Assembly (NCBI GenBank): GCA_964475385.1
Contig: CAYYWV010000011.1
Coordinates: 1 to 36,387 of the forward strand
DNA from: CAYYWV01 sp964475385
GTDB taxonomy: Bacteria; Pseudomonadota; Alphaproteobacteria; JAAXGF01
DNA: 36,387 nt
Reading direction: 5' to 3'
Shown: piece by piece, positions 1 through 8,202 of the stretch
Numbering within the stretch: the first letter of the stretch is position 1
How the letters are laid out: every line of letters begins with the position of its first letter
Made by a program: the position numbers and the translations under genes
Notes under the pieces: generated by a model
Database searches by the model: none
The model's input: only the letters and a program-made list of their open reading frames with translations
What the model was told of the DNA's origin: nothing

Positions 1-1460
1 ACTCGGGCCGCGCGACGCGCGAGCGCAACATCGAGGAGACCGCGTTCCGCACCAACCTCGAAGCGGCCGAAGAGATCGCCCGCGAGCTGCGCTTGCGCGA
101 CCTGTCGGGACTCATCGTGATCGATTTCATCGACATGGACGAGTCCAAGAACAACCGCACGGTCGAACGTCGGTTCAAGGAGGCGGTCAAGAACGACCGC
201 GCGCGGATCCAGATCGGGCGGATCAGCGCCTTCGGCCTTCTCGAGCTGTCGCGCCAGCGTTTGCGTCCGAGCCTTCTCGAGGCCAGCACCCAGGTCTGCC
301 CCCACTGCGGCGGCACGGGCCATATCCGCTCGATCGAATCGACGGCGCTTCACGTGCTGCGCGCGATCGAGGAGGAAGGCATCCGCGAACGCAGCAGCGA
401 GATCACGGTTTTCGCGCCGACCGCGGTGGCGCTCTACATTCTCAACCAGAAGCGCGAGATGCTTCAGGCGATCGAGAGCCGCTACAACTTCCGCGTTCTG
501 GTCGCCAACGACGACGACCTGATTCCGCCCGACTTCCGGCTCGACCGGGTGAAGGCGCGTCCCGGCGCCGAGAAGGCGGCCGAGGCCGAGGCCGCGGAGG
601 AACCGTCCGCCGAGGAGGCCGAGAAGGCCGGGCGGCGGCGGCGCGGGCGGGGCAAGCGCGCCCGCGGCGAGGAGGCGCCCGCCGAGGCTGTGGCGGCCGA
701 GGCGGCGGAATCGGAAGCCGCCGAGGAGGGGGCCGAGGCGGCCGCGAGCGAAGCGGCCGGCGAGGCTCCGCAGCCCAAGCGGCGACGGCGCGGAAAGCGC
801 GGCGGTCGACGCCGGCGCGGCGGCGCGGCGCGCGCGCCCGAGGCGGCGCAAGAGGAGCCCGCGCCCGAAGCGCCTGTGTCCGACAAGGTCGTCGAAGCCG
901 AGCCTGCGGTCAGCGAAACGCCCCCGATAGAAGAAGCGGAAGCCCCCGAGCCCGAGGCCGCGCCCTCAACCGCGCCTGAGGCCGAGACTGAAAAGCCCAA
1001 GCGGACGCCCCGGCGAAGGCCGCGCCGGAAGGCCGCTGCCGAGCCTGAAGAGACGGCCGCCGCCGAAACGCCGGCCGAGGCCGAGGCCGACGCCGAACGC
1101 GTCGCGGAAGCCGAGGCCGAAAAGCCAAAGCGCAAAAGCCGTAAAGCCGCAACGCGCAAGGCCGCCGGCGGCCGCAAGCGGACGAAGGCCGAGCCCGCGC
1201 CGGCCAGAGACGCCAAAGATGAGGACAAGGACGAGAAGCCCCGCGCGCCGGCCGAGAGCGCGCCCGACGCCGCAGCGCCCGTTCCGCCCATCGCGGTGAC
1301 GCCGAGCGTGGCGACGCCGGCGGCTGAGCCGTCGCTCGCCGCCGCCGTTTCCTCTGGCTCCGAAGGCAGCGGCGGCGCGGGCGCTCCCGAACCCGAGCCT
1401 CAGGTCGAGAAGCCCAAACGGGGCCAGCGCCGGGGGTGGTGGCAGCGCCTTATCGAATAA
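1..1460 (+). CDS. rne: Ribonuclease E/G, C-terminal part (5' end outside window)
   Basis: Endoribonuclease that initiates mRNA decay and processes rRNA and tRNA. The reading frame is open from base 3, so the start lies upstream of the window. The first visible residues (SGRATRERNIEET, then LRLRDLSGLIVIDFIDM) are the conserved RNase E/G catalytic core, including the DNase I-like subdomain with its metal-binding aspartates. CPHCGGTG, encoded near base 300, is the zinc-link that joins protomers in the tetramer. After about base 550 the protein becomes a long low-complexity tail of alternating Glu/Ala-rich and Arg/Lys-rich blocks. This is typical of alphaproteobacterial RNase E, where the disordered tail binds RNA and degradosome partners. 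Family assignment is secure. E rather than G rests on the long basic tail. Confidence 0.95.
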   Translation, partial: SGRATRERNIEETAFRTNLEAAEEIARELRLRDLSGLIVIDFIDMDESKNNRTVERRFKEAVKNDRARIQIGRISAFGLLELSRQRLRPSLLEASTQVCPHCGGTGHIRSIESTALHVLRAIEEEGIRERSSEITVFAPTAVALYILNQKREMLQAIESRYNFRVLVANDDDLIPPDFRLDRVKARPGAEKAAEAEAAEEPSAEEAEKAGRRRRGRGKRARGEEAPAEAVAAEAAESEAAEEGAEAAASEAAGEAPQPKRRRRGKRGGRRRRGGAARAPEAAQEEPAPEAPVSDKVVEAEPAVSETPPIEEAEAPEPEAAPSTAPEAETEKPKRTPRRRPRRKAAAEPEETAAAETPAEAEADAERVAEAEAEKPKRKSRKAATRKAAGGRKRTKAEPAPARDAKDEDKDEKPRAPAESAPDAAAPVPPIAVTPSVATPAAEPSLAAAVSSGSEGSGGAGAPEPEPQVEKPKRGQRRGWWQRLIE

Positions 1461-1476
1461 AGCCGAGGGCTTCTTT
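1459..1476. terminator. Short bidirectional hairpin between convergent rne and aminotransferase genes
   Basis: AAGCC-GAG-GGCTT forms a 5-bp stem just after the rne stop, followed by CTTT. Read on the other strand it is followed by TATT, so it could serve both convergent genes. The stem is short and the T-runs are poor, so this is a weak prediction. Confidence 0.4.
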
Positions 1477-1499
1477 CCGGGACAAGCCCGTCGGCGCGT

Positions 1500-2648
1500 T
1501 CAGCGCCGCCACGCGCGAAGCCGGCGGGCGGCCTCGGCCATGTCGGCGGTCGCGCCCGAGAAGCTGAACCGGACGTAACCGCGGCCGCGCTCGGGATCGA
1601 AATCGATCCCGGGCGTCGCCGCGACCCCGATCTCTTCGAGCATGCGCTTGCAGAACGCCTCGCTGTCGTTGGTCATCGCCGAGACGTCGGCGTAGATGTA
1701 GAAGGCCCCGTCGGCGGGCGCGAGCGAGGAGAACCCCGCCCGCGGCAGCTCGTCGAGCAACAGCGCCCGGTTGCGCGCGTAACGCGCGACATTGGCCTCG
1801 AGCTCGTCGCGGCAGTCGAAGGCCGCAAGGGCGGCGTGCTGCGAGAGCGTCGGCGGCGAGATGAACAGGTTCTGGGCCAGGCTTTCGACCGCGCGCAGAA
1901 GGTCGCGGGGGGTCACCATCCAGCCCAGCCGCCAGCCGGTCATCGAGAAGTACTTCGAGAAGCTGTTGATGACGATCGCGCGGTCGTCGAAAGCGGCGGC
2001 CGAGGCCGCCTCGGTCCCATAAGCGATGCCGTGATAGATCTCGTCCGAGATCAGGCGAATGCCCCGCTCGGCGCAATAGCGGGCGAGCGCGGCCATCTCG
2101 TCGCGACCCAGCATGGTTCCGGCCGGGTTCGACGGGCTCGCCACGATCAGCCCGTCGATGGGCGAATCGAGGGCCTCGATCAGAGCCGGCGTCGGCTGGA
2201 ATCGGGTTGCCGCCTCAGTGGCGAGCGGCGCCGCCTCGATCCCGAAGGCGTTGAGGATATGGCGATAGCCGGGATAGCCCGGCAGCGCCAGCGCCACCCG
2301 GTCGCCCGGGTCGAAAGCGGCGAGGAACCCGAGCACGAAGGCTCCCGACGCGCCCGTCGTCACCACGATCCGCTCGGCCGGCACGTCGAGGCCGTAAGTC
2401 TCGCGGTAGTGGTCGGAGATCGCCTCGCGCAGCGCGGGCAGGCCGAGCGCGTCCGTATAGCCGAGAACCTCGCGCTCGAGCGCGGCCTTGGCCGCGGCGA
2501 CCACGCCCGCCGGGGCCCCGGTCGAGGGCTGGCCGACCTCGAGGTGAAGGACATCGCCGCCCGCCGCGACCCGCGCGTTCGCGGCGCGCATCACCTCCAT
2601 CACCATGAAGGGCGGGATATTGCCGCGCTTGGCGGTCTTGAGCGCCAT
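1500..2648 (-). CDS. Class I/II PLP-dependent aminotransferase
   Basis: A fold-type I aminotransferase of 382 residues that would transfer an amino group between an amino acid and a 2-oxo acid in the cytoplasm. Visible motifs include the SNPAG loop (Asn174), the SDEIY segment (Asp202, which binds the pyridine nitrogen, and Tyr205), and SFSKYFSMTGWRLGW, whose Lys232 should form the Schiff base and whose Arg240 lies in the phosphate-binding region. Length and motifs fit the aspartate/aromatic aminotransferase Igamma group. Substrate cannot be told from sequence. It starts 13 bp after the stop of the gamma-glutamyltransferase-like gene on the same strand, so the two probably form an operon. It converges with rne. 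Confidence 0.9.
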   Translation of the reverse strand: MALKTAKRGNIPPFMVMEVMRAANARVAAGGDVLHLEVGQPSTGAPAGVVAAAKAALEREVLGYTDALGLPALREAISDHYRETYGLDVPAERIVVTTGASGAFVLGFLAAFDPGDRVALALPGYPGYRHILNAFGIEAAPLATEAATRFQPTPALIEALDSPIDGLIVASPSNPAGTMLGRDEMAALARYCAERGIRLISDEIYHGIAYGTEAASAAAFDDRAIVINSFSKYFSMTGWRLGWMVTPRDLLRAVESLAQNLFISPPTLSQHAALAAFDCRDELEANVARYARNRALLLDELPRAGFSSLAPADGAFYIYADVSAMTNDSEAFCKRMLEEIGVAATPGIDFDPERGRGYVRFSFSGATADMAEAARRLRAWRR

Positions 2649-2661
2649 CGTCGCCGGCTCT

Positions 2662-4311
2662 TCAGAACTGGACCGCGGTCGCGAGTCCGCTGCCCCGCGG
2701 ATCGGTCCGGTAGACGCAGGTTTCGGCCTTGGCGCGGAAGCCGTCGGGGCAAAGAATCGCGTTCACCCGGCCGATCGCGCGCACGCGGCGCAGGCGATGG
2801 CCCCGCTCGCGAAGCGCCTTTGCGCTGTCGGCGTCGAGCGCGCGCTCGACGAAGGTGACGTCGGGCGCGCCGGGGTTGAGAACGCGGGGGACGGCGAGCG
2901 CCTCGGCGAGCGGCTTCTCGTCGATCAACGCGCGCGCCATGGTCTCGATAAGGGCGCTCGGCGCGGCCACGCCCCCCGCCGCGCCGGCGGCGAACAAGAA
3001 CTCGCCCACATTGTGGTTCACCATCATCACCGGCGAAAGCCCGAGATCGCCGCCGCGCGAGAGCGGCGCCGCCGCCGGCACGATGCCGGTGCCGGATGCG
3101 ACGAAACCCGCGCCGAGTCTCCGGTTCATGGTGATCGCGCAGGCCACCGCCGCGCCGGTTCCGTCGACGACCGCGAAGGTCATGCCGGCGGGGGCCTCTA
3201 GATGGCGGCGCGGGGCGGTCGGAAGCCTGCGCGCCGGCGTGTGGCGGGCGGGATCGTAACCCGCCATCATCCGATCGAGATGTTCGGGCGAAAGCCGCCC
3301 CTCGGCGGCGTCGGCTGAGCCCAGCCGTTCGAGCCACGACGGACGGTCGGCGAAGGCCCGCATCCCGACCTCGGCGAACAGATGGGGACGAACGGCGGCG
3401 GGCGTGTCTTTGTAACTGTTATTGCGCTCCAGCATGGCGAACTCTTGGAGCGCGGTTACCCCGCCGCTCATCGGCGGCGGGACCGAGTGGATCGCGTGAT
3501 CCCCGAACGGGATCTCGACCGTTCCCCGCCAGATCGGGCGATAGTTGCGCAGATCCTCGATCGTGATCGCGCCGCCGGCTTCGTCGATCGCGCGGGCGAA
3601 ATCGCGGCCGAGCTGGCCGCCGTAAAGGGCGCTCGGCCCCCGGGTCCGAATCCGACTCAAGGCGGCGGCGAGGTCGAGCTGAACCAACCGGTCGCCTTCC
3701 TTGAGCGTCGCGCCGTCGGCGCGCAGGAACAGCGCCGCGATCCCGGGATCGGAAAAGACCTTGCGCGGGGTCCGCGCGAGCTCGCGGGCCAGCGCCCGGG
3801 ACACGTTGTGGCCGAGGCGCGCGAGCTCTTCCGCCGGCGCGAGAAGCCGCGACCATTGGAGAACGCCGTAGCGGGCTTGCAAGGCGAACATGGCCCGCAC
3901 CGCGCCCGGCAGCGCCACCGGCCGCGCGCTCTTTCTGTCGGGCGGGGCCAAAGGCTCGAAGGCGAGCGTTCGGACCTCGCGCGCTTTCTGGTCGAACACG
4001 AGGCAGGCGCCGCCGGCGCCGAGCGAGGCCGAGACTGGATAGGTGACCGCGGCGGCGAAGTAGAGCGCGACCGCCGCATCCGCCGCGCTTCCCCCCGAAG
4101 CGAGCACGTCCCGCGCGACCATCACCGCATGCGGCTCGTCGCCGACGACGCCGCCGAAGTTGCCTTCGATCAGCGTCTCGGTGCGCAATCCCGGCTCAGA
4201 CGCGCAGGCGCTGAGCAGGAGGAGCGCAAACGCAAGGACTACTCCGGCCGGCAATTGACGCCAGAGGGTGCGATTACTAGTTTGACTCGTTGGAAAAAGC
4301 GACCCGATCAT
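2662..4311 (-). CDS. Gamma-glutamyltransferase-family lipoprotein
   Basis: A protein of about 549 residues related to gamma-glutamyltransferase (an Ntn hydrolase that cleaves gamma-glutamyl bonds in the periplasm). The N-terminus is a lipoprotein signal: a hydrophobic stretch ending LLLSAC, with the lipidated Cys near residue 36. The family's N-terminal GGSAADAAVA block and later MSGGVTALQE block are present. Where canonical enzymes carry the nucleophile in TTHFSVVD, this protein reads AGMTFAVVD. The usual first Thr is replaced by Gly and the only Thr (about 378) sits at the position of the usual His. Autoprocessing and activity are therefore uncertain. An ATG pair at 4314 and 4311 could start it. 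Its start overlaps that of the divergent M48 gene, so a shorter start such as the in-frame TTG before PAGVVLAF is possible. Confidence 0.8.
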   Translation of the reverse strand: MIGSLFPTSQTSNRTLWRQLPAGVVLAFALLLLSACASEPGLRTETLIEGNFGGVVGDEPHAVMVARDVLASGGSAADAAVALYFAAAVTYPVSASLGAGGACLVFDQKAREVRTLAFEPLAPPDRKSARPVALPGAVRAMFALQARYGVLQWSRLLAPAEELARLGHNVSRALARELARTPRKVFSDPGIAALFLRADGATLKEGDRLVQLDLAAALSRIRTRGPSALYGGQLGRDFARAIDEAGGAITIEDLRNYRPIWRGTVEIPFGDHAIHSVPPPMSGGVTALQEFAMLERNNSYKDTPAAVRPHLFAEVGMRAFADRPSWLERLGSADAAEGRLSPEHLDRMMAGYDPARHTPARRLPTAPRRHLEAPAGMTFAVVDGTGAAVACAITMNRRLGAGFVASGTGIVPAAAPLSRGGDLGLSPVMMVNHNVGEFLFAAGAAGGVAAPSALIETMARALIDEKPLAEALAVPRVLNPGAPDVTFVERALDADSAKALRERGHRLRRVRAIGRVNAILCPDGFRAKAETCVYRTDPRGSGLATAVQF

Positions 4312-4312
4312 C

Positions 4313-5674
4313 ATGAAAACGCGCCTGACCCGCTTTGCCGGGATTTTTTCACTCGCCCTCGCCCTTGTCCTCGCAAGGGAGGCCGAAGCGGCCCGGATTT
4401 CGCTCATCCGGGACGCCGAAATCGAAGATACCATCGCGACTTACGCCGCGCCACTGTTCACCGCCGCGGGCCTGGACGGCAAGGCGGTCCGGATTCATCT
4501 CGTCAACGATTCGCGGCTCAACGCTTTCGTCGCCGGGGGGCTGAACCTGTTTCTCAACACGGGGCTTCTGCTCGCCGCCGAGGGACCCGGCCAGATCGTC
4601 GGCGTGATCGCGCACGAGACCGGGCATATCGCGGGCGGCCACCTCGCCCGCACCGAGGAAGCGCTGCGGGGCGCGAGCGCGCTCGCCATCCTGAGCTATG
4701 TGCTGGGCGCCGCCATCGCCGCGGCGGGCTCTGGCTCGGGCGCCGGCGCCGTGCTCATGGGGGGCAGGGGGCTCGCGACCCAGACCATGCTCAATTACAC
4801 CCGCGCCCAAGAGCGCGCCGCCGACCAGTTCGCGGTGACCGTGCTCGACCGCACCCATCAGTCGGCCAAGGGGCTTCTTCGCTTTCTTGAGATTCTCTCG
4901 AACCAGGAGGCGCTGTTGAGCCTCAACCAAGACCCTTATCTCCGCACCCATCCGCTGACCCAGGAGCGGATCACCTTCATTCGCCATCATGTGGCCGAAT
5001 CGCCTTACTCGGAGAACCGGCCGCCGGCGGAGTGGGTCGTCCGTTTCAAGCGCATGCAGGCCAAGCTGTTCGGCTTTCTCAAACCGGCCGAACGCGTGTT
5101 CGCGCGCTACCCCGAAAGCGACCAATCGGTCGCGGCGCGGTACGCGCGCGCAATCGCCGAGTTCCGACGCGCCGACCTCGACCGGGCGCTCGCCGAAATC
5201 GATTCGCTCATCGCCGAGTTCCCGAACGATCCTTATTTTCACGAGCTCAAGGGCCAGATGCTGTTCGAGAACGGCCGCGTCTCCGAGGCCGTCGCGCCCT
5301 ACCGCCGGGCGGTGGCGCTCGCGCCCGATTCGGGGCTTATCCGCACCGGGCTCGCCCAGGCCCTGATCGAAAGCGGCGACAAGGCCGTTCTCGACGAGGC
5401 GGCGAAGATCCTTGAGCAAGCGGTGCGCGTGGACCCCGACACGCCGCGCGCTTGGCGGTTGCTCGCCGTCGCCTATGGCCGCGACGGCAAGACCGGCGCT
5501 TCGGCGCTCGCGAGCGCCGAGTTCAACTATCGGGTCGGCCGTTATCGCGACGCCGTTCGTTTCGCGAAAAGCGCGCTTAAGGCCCTGCCCGCGGGCTCGC
5601 CCGGCGCGCTCAGGGCCGAGGACATCGAAGGCGCCGCTGAGCGCGCGCTCAAGAAGAAGCGCGACCGGAACTGA
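4313..5674 (+). CDS. Periplasmic M48 metalloprotease with TPR-like C-terminus (BepA/YfgC-like)
   Basis: A secreted zinc protease of 453 residues in the BepA group, which helps outer-membrane protein assembly and degrades stalled substrates in the periplasm. Residues 1-27 are a signal peptide ending AEA-A. The zinc motif HETGH is at 101-105, and Glu167 in RAQERAAD, the third-ligand region, follows it. A Gly/Ala-rich hydrophobic stretch lies at about 120-150. From about 250 on, the sequence consists of helical tetratricopeptide-like repeats (for example FHELKGQMLFENGRVSEAV). It is divergent from the gamma-glutamyltransferase-like gene, and the two predicted ATG codons overlap. The next gene, glpK, is 42 bp downstream and has its own ribosome binding site. 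Confidence 0.9.
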   Translation: MKTRLTRFAGIFSLALALVLAREAEAARISLIRDAEIEDTIATYAAPLFTAAGLDGKAVRIHLVNDSRLNAFVAGGLNLFLNTGLLLAAEGPGQIVGVIAHETGHIAGGHLARTEEALRGASALAILSYVLGAAIAAAGSGSGAGAVLMGGRGLATQTMLNYTRAQERAADQFAVTVLDRTHQSAKGLLRFLEILSNQEALLSLNQDPYLRTHPLTQERITFIRHHVAESPYSENRPPAEWVVRFKRMQAKLFGFLKPAERVFARYPESDQSVAARYARAIAEFRRADLDRALAEIDSLIAEFPNDPYFHELKGQMLFENGRVSEAVAPYRRAVALAPDSGLIRTGLAQALIESGDKAVLDEAAKILEQAVRVDPDTPRAWRLLAVAYGRDGKTGASALASAEFNYRVGRYRDAVRFAKSALKALPAGSPGALRAEDIEGAAERALKKKRDRN

Positions 5675-5716
5675 ACCCGCAAGACCGCTTCGGAAGAATG
5701 ATCGGGAGACGACGCC

Positions 5717-7207
5717 ATGGCTGAGCCCCAATACGTTCTGGCCATCGACCAGGGCACGACGTCGAGCCGCGCGATTCTGTTCGACCGCGAGGCCCGGCCG
5801 GTGGCCATGGCCCAGCAGGAGTTTCCCCAGCACTTTCCCGCCGACGGCTGGGTCGAGCATGACCCGGAGGAGATCTGGTCCTCGACCGTTGCGGTCGTCA
5901 AAGGCGCGCTCGCCAAAGCCGGCGCGCGGGCCGACTCGGTGGCCGCGATCGGCATCACCAACCAGCGCGAGACCACGATCCTGTGGGACCGCGAGACCGG
6001 GCGGCCGGTCCATCGCGCGATCGTCTGGCAGGATCGGCGCACCGCAGACGTCTGCGCCCGCCTGGTCGCCGACGGCCGCGCCGAGATGATCCGGGCCAAA
6101 ACCGGGCTGGTGGTCGATTCCTACTTCTCGGCGACCAAGCTCGCCTGGCTTCTCGACCGCGCGCCGGACGCCCGCGCGCGCGCCGAGCGCGGCGCGCTCG
6201 CTTTCGGCACCGTCGACAGCTTCCTTCTGTGGCGGCTCACGGGCGGTCGGGTCCATGCCACCGATGCGACGAATGCGAGCCGGACGCTCCTGTTCGACAT
6301 CCGCCGCCAGGATTGGGACGACGACCTTCTCGCCCTGTTCGGCGTCCCGCGCGCCGTGCTTCCCGAGGTCCGCGATTCGAGCGCGGATTTCGGCGCGACC
6401 GATGAATCGCTGTTCGGCGCCGCGATCCCGATCGCAGGAATCGCGGGCGACCAGCAGGCGGCGACCGTGGGCCAGGCCTGCTTCGCCCCCGGGATGATCA
6501 AATCCACCTATGGAACCGGCTGCTTCGCGCTTTTGAACACGGGCGAGGCCGCGCTCGAATCGGAGAATCGGTTGCTCGCCACGGTCGCTTACCGGCTCGA
6601 CGGGCGGCCGACTTACGCCCTCGAAGGCAGCATCTTCGTCGCCGGCGCGGCGGTCAAATGGCTGCGCGACCGGCTCGGCCTGATCGCCGAGGCGCGCGAG
6701 ACCGCGGCGCTTGCGGCCGAGGCCGCGCCCCAGCCCGGGCTCTATCTGGTGCCCGCCTTCGTCGGCCTCGGCGCGCCGTACTGGGATTCGGCCGCGCGGG
6801 GCGCGATCCTCGGCATGACGCTCGATACCGGCCGGGCCGAGATCGCGCGCGCGGCGCTCGAAGCCAACGCCTATCAGACCCGCGACCTGCTCGAGGCCAT
6901 GGGCGCCGACGGGGCGCGGGCCTCGACCGCGCTCAGGGTCGATGGCGGGCTTGCGGTCAACGACTGGGCGATGCAGTTTCTCGCCGATATCGTCGGGCTC
7001 CCGGTCGAGCGCCCGACGGTGACCGAGACCACGGCGCTGGGCGCGGCGTTCCTCGCCGGGCTGCGGGTGGGGGTCTATCCTTCTGTCGCGGCCTTCGCCG
7101 AGACCTGGGCCTGCGAACGCCACTTCGAGCCCGCGATGAGCGCCGATGAACGCGAAAGCCGCTACGCCGGCTGGCGCGCGGCCGTCGCCCGGGTGCGAAG
7201 CGGCTGA
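5717..7207 (+). CDS. glpK: Glycerol kinase
   Basis: FGGY-family kinase of 496 residues, the normal length for GlpK. It phosphorylates glycerol to sn-glycerol 3-phosphate with ATP in the cytoplasm. The N-terminal phosphate-binding motif AIDQGTTSSRAI is at 9-20. The glycerol-contact segment NQRETT, then WQDRRT, follows, and the C-terminal ATP-site block (RVDGGLAVNDWAMQFLADI) is intact. GGGAGAC-type Shine-Dalgarno sequence lies about 8 bases before the ATG. No glpF, glpD or glpR is visible beside it, so it appears as a solitary gene between the M48 protease and a DapA-family aldolase. Confidence 0.96.
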   Translation: MAEPQYVLAIDQGTTSSRAILFDREARPVAMAQQEFPQHFPADGWVEHDPEEIWSSTVAVVKGALAKAGARADSVAAIGITNQRETTILWDRETGRPVHRAIVWQDRRTADVCARLVADGRAEMIRAKTGLVVDSYFSATKLAWLLDRAPDARARAERGALAFGTVDSFLLWRLTGGRVHATDATNASRTLLFDIRRQDWDDDLLALFGVPRAVLPEVRDSSADFGATDESLFGAAIPIAGIAGDQQAATVGQACFAPGMIKSTYGTGCFALLNTGEAALESENRLLATVAYRLDGRPTYALEGSIFVAGAAVKWLRDRLGLIAEARETAALAAEAAPQPGLYLVPAFVGLGAPYWDSAARGAILGMTLDTGRAEIARAALEANAYQTRDLLEAMGADGARASTALRVDGGLAVNDWAMQFLADIVGLPVERPTVTETTALGAAFLAGLRVGVYPSVAAFAETWACERHFEPAMSADERESRYAGWRAAVARVRSG

Positions 7208-7287
7208 GCGCGCCGCCGTCGGCCGGCTTCGGCCGAGATTCCCTTCGATTGCTCGTCAATGTCCAAGCCCAAGCAAGGAATTCAAAA

Positions 7288-8196
7288 ATGACCGGAACCC
7301 TCGTCGAACGCGGCGTCTTCGCCCCCGTCCTTACGCCGTTCAAGGCCGACCTTTCCCCCGATGCGGCGCGCTTCGTCGCCCTGTGCCGGCGACTGATGGA
7401 GGAAGGCTGCAACGGGCTGGTGCTGTTCGGCACCACGAGCGAGGCCAACTCGCTTTCGGTGGAGGAGCGCATGGGGCTTGCCGAGGCCGCGGTCGAAGGC
7501 GGGCTTCCGGCGGGCGCGTTGATGATCGGGACCGGCGCTTGCGCGCTGACCGATACGGTGCGGCTTACGCGGCATGCGGTCGCGCTCGGCTGCGCGGGCG
7601 TGCTCATGCTGCCGCCCTTCTACTACAAGGGGATGAGCGACGAGGGCCTGTTCCGCGCTTACGCCGAGGTGATCGAGCGCGTGAACGATCCCCGGCTCAA
7701 CATCTACCTCTACCACATCCCCCAGGTCTCGAACGTGGCCCTCGGGCTCGATCTGGTGGGGCGATTGCGCGAGGCCTTTCCCGAGACCGTCGTCGGCATC
7801 AAGGACAGCTCGGGCGACTGGGAGAACACCCGGGCGCTGCTCGATCGCTTCCCGGGCCTGCGCGTCTTCCCGGGCAACGAGGTGCTGCTGCTCGCCGCTC
7901 TCCGGGCGGGCGGCGCGGGAACCATCACCGCGACCGCCAATATCAACGCGGGGCCCATCCGCGCCTTGTTCGACGGCTGGGAAGGGGCGGAGGCCGAAGA
8001 CCTTCAAAAGCGCGTGAGCGCGGTGCGCAAGGCGGTCGAGAGCGCGCCCATGATCCCCGGGCTCAAGCGCGTCATCGCCCGGCTTCTCGACGACAACGAG
8101 TGGAGCCGAGTGCGCCCGCCTTTCGTTCCGCTCGACGACGATGCGGCGAGCGCGCTGTTCGACGCGCTCGCCGCCGCCGGCTTCGATCTGGGATAG
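7288..8196 (+). CDS. DapA/NanA-superfamily class I aldolase or lyase
   Basis: A TIM-barrel lyase of 302 residues in the dihydrodipicolinate synthase/N-acetylneuraminate lyase superfamily. The ATG at 7288 is chosen because AAGGAA precedes it by 7 bases. Upstream in-frame codons lack a site. The carboxylate-binding loop reads GTTSEANS (48-55), the catalytic Tyr is in YLYHIP (Tyr142), and the Schiff-base Lys is in GIKDSSGD (Lys172). True DapA normally has an Arg a few residues after the YNVP motif to hold aspartate semialdehyde. Here that stretch reads PQVSNV. The protein is therefore more likely a paralogue acting on another 2-oxo acid than lysine-pathway DapA. It is convergent with amt. Confidence 0.85.
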   Translation: MTGTLVERGVFAPVLTPFKADLSPDAARFVALCRRLMEEGCNGLVLFGTTSEANSLSVEERMGLAEAAVEGGLPAGALMIGTGACALTDTVRLTRHAVALGCAGVLMLPPFYYKGMSDEGLFRAYAEVIERVNDPRLNIYLYHIPQVSNVALGLDLVGRLREAFPETVVGIKDSSGDWENTRALLDRFPGLRVFPGNEVLLLAALRAGGAGTITATANINAGPIRALFDGWEGAEAEDLQKRVSAVRKAVESAPMIPGLKRVIARLLDDNEWSRVRPPFVPLDDDAASALFDALAAAGFDLG

Positions 8197-8202
8197 CGCG
8201 CG

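Noticed and set aside
482..1291. Minus-strand Ser/Ala/Arg-rich frame opposite the rne tail
   Set aside because: It mirrors the repetitive Glu/Ala and Arg codons of the RNase E tail. No start site or domain.
4349..7123. A 924-codon open frame on the minus strand opposite the protease and glpK genes
   Set aside because: It is a GC-bias shadow of two strongly supported plus-strand genes with clear catalytic motifs. Its own translation is Arg/Gly/Asp-rich without recognisable domains.
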